DNA from: Planctomycetaceae bacterium
GTDB lineage: Bacteria; Planctomycetota; Planctomycetia; Planctomycetales; Planctomycetaceae
Assembly (NCBI GenBank): GCA_003503535.1
Contig: DOCI01000282.1
Span: forward strand, 11,999 to 18,490
Direction: 5' to 3'
DNA length: 6,492 nucleotides
Position 1 is the stretch's first letter, and the number at the start of each line of letters is the position of its first letter. This document shows, in pieces, positions 6,397 to 6,492 of the stretch. Position numbers and translations under genes: made by a program. The notes below the pieces were generated by a model. The model ran no database searches, was not told the origin of the DNA, and worked only from the letters and a program-made list of their open reading frames with translations.

Positions 6397-6492
6397 AGAC
6401 GCAACAGCCTGAAGACGGTCGTCAACTCATTGCCAGCGCGGTTGATTCGACGATGGTCGATGACGATCTGCCGTTGTTGTATCAGCATCTGG
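6393..6492 (+). CDS. Start of gene coupled to ECF sigma factor; probable anti-sigma/FecR-like protein
   Basis: Only 33 codons are present before the window ends. The ATG (6393-6395) overlaps the sigma factor TGA, and GGAAGGG about 8 nt upstream is a good ribosome binding site, so the two proteins are very likely made together. The visible N-terminus is acidic and helical (QLIASAVDSTMVDDDLPLLY), with no signal peptide or Cys/His zinc motif. In planctomycetes this slot after a sigma factor of this kind usually encodes a protein with a short helical N-terminal segment, one membrane helix and a FecR- or LamG-like exported part. The function is therefore inferred from position, not shown by sequence. 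Confidence 0.75.
   Translation, partial: MKTQQPEDGRQLIASAVDSTMVDDDLPLLYQHL

Overview
The window looks like chromosomal DNA of a planctomycete (Planctomycetia), at an estimated GC content in the low to mid fifties. Three things point there: a secreted trypsin-like protease fused to a DUF1080 (3-keto-disaccharide hydrolase-like) domain, an ECF sigma factor resembling the Rhodopirellula/Verrucomicrobium sub-family, and large unrecognised proteins in tight gene strings. The assignment rests on protein style recalled from memory, not on a search.

Layout. Positions 1-5339 form a leftward (minus-strand) gene string. In transcription order it holds: possibly a very small ORF (5526-5335); an unrecognised protein with a problematic start (about 5339-4809); a zinc-ribbon protein with two membrane segments (4790-4329); the exported protease-DUF1080 fusion (4305-2053); a 554-residue unrecognised protein (2022-358); and the start of a membrane protein that leaves the window at base 1. 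Gaps are 18, 23 and 30 nt, and the last junction is a 4-nt ATGA overlap, so one transcription unit is likely. No terminator-like hairpin with a T-tract was seen between these genes.

From about 5842 rightward (plus strand) lie an ECF sigma factor gene and, through another ATGA overlap, the first 33 codons of a second gene. That second gene is probably the sigma factor's partner or anti-sigma protein. The roughly 300-bp divergent spacer (5527-5841) holds a 23-nt near-perfect palindrome and an 8-bp tandem repeat, but no convincing promoter.

How they may work together (inference): the leftward string mixes a periplasmic or exported protease, two membrane proteins and two soluble unknowns, which suggests an envelope-associated function. 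The divergent ECF sigma unit could regulate it or simply be adjacent. The points most worth checking are the protease fusion with its 350-residue unassigned middle, the 554-residue protein, and the missing ordinary start codon (ATT start or frameshift) near 5335-5371.
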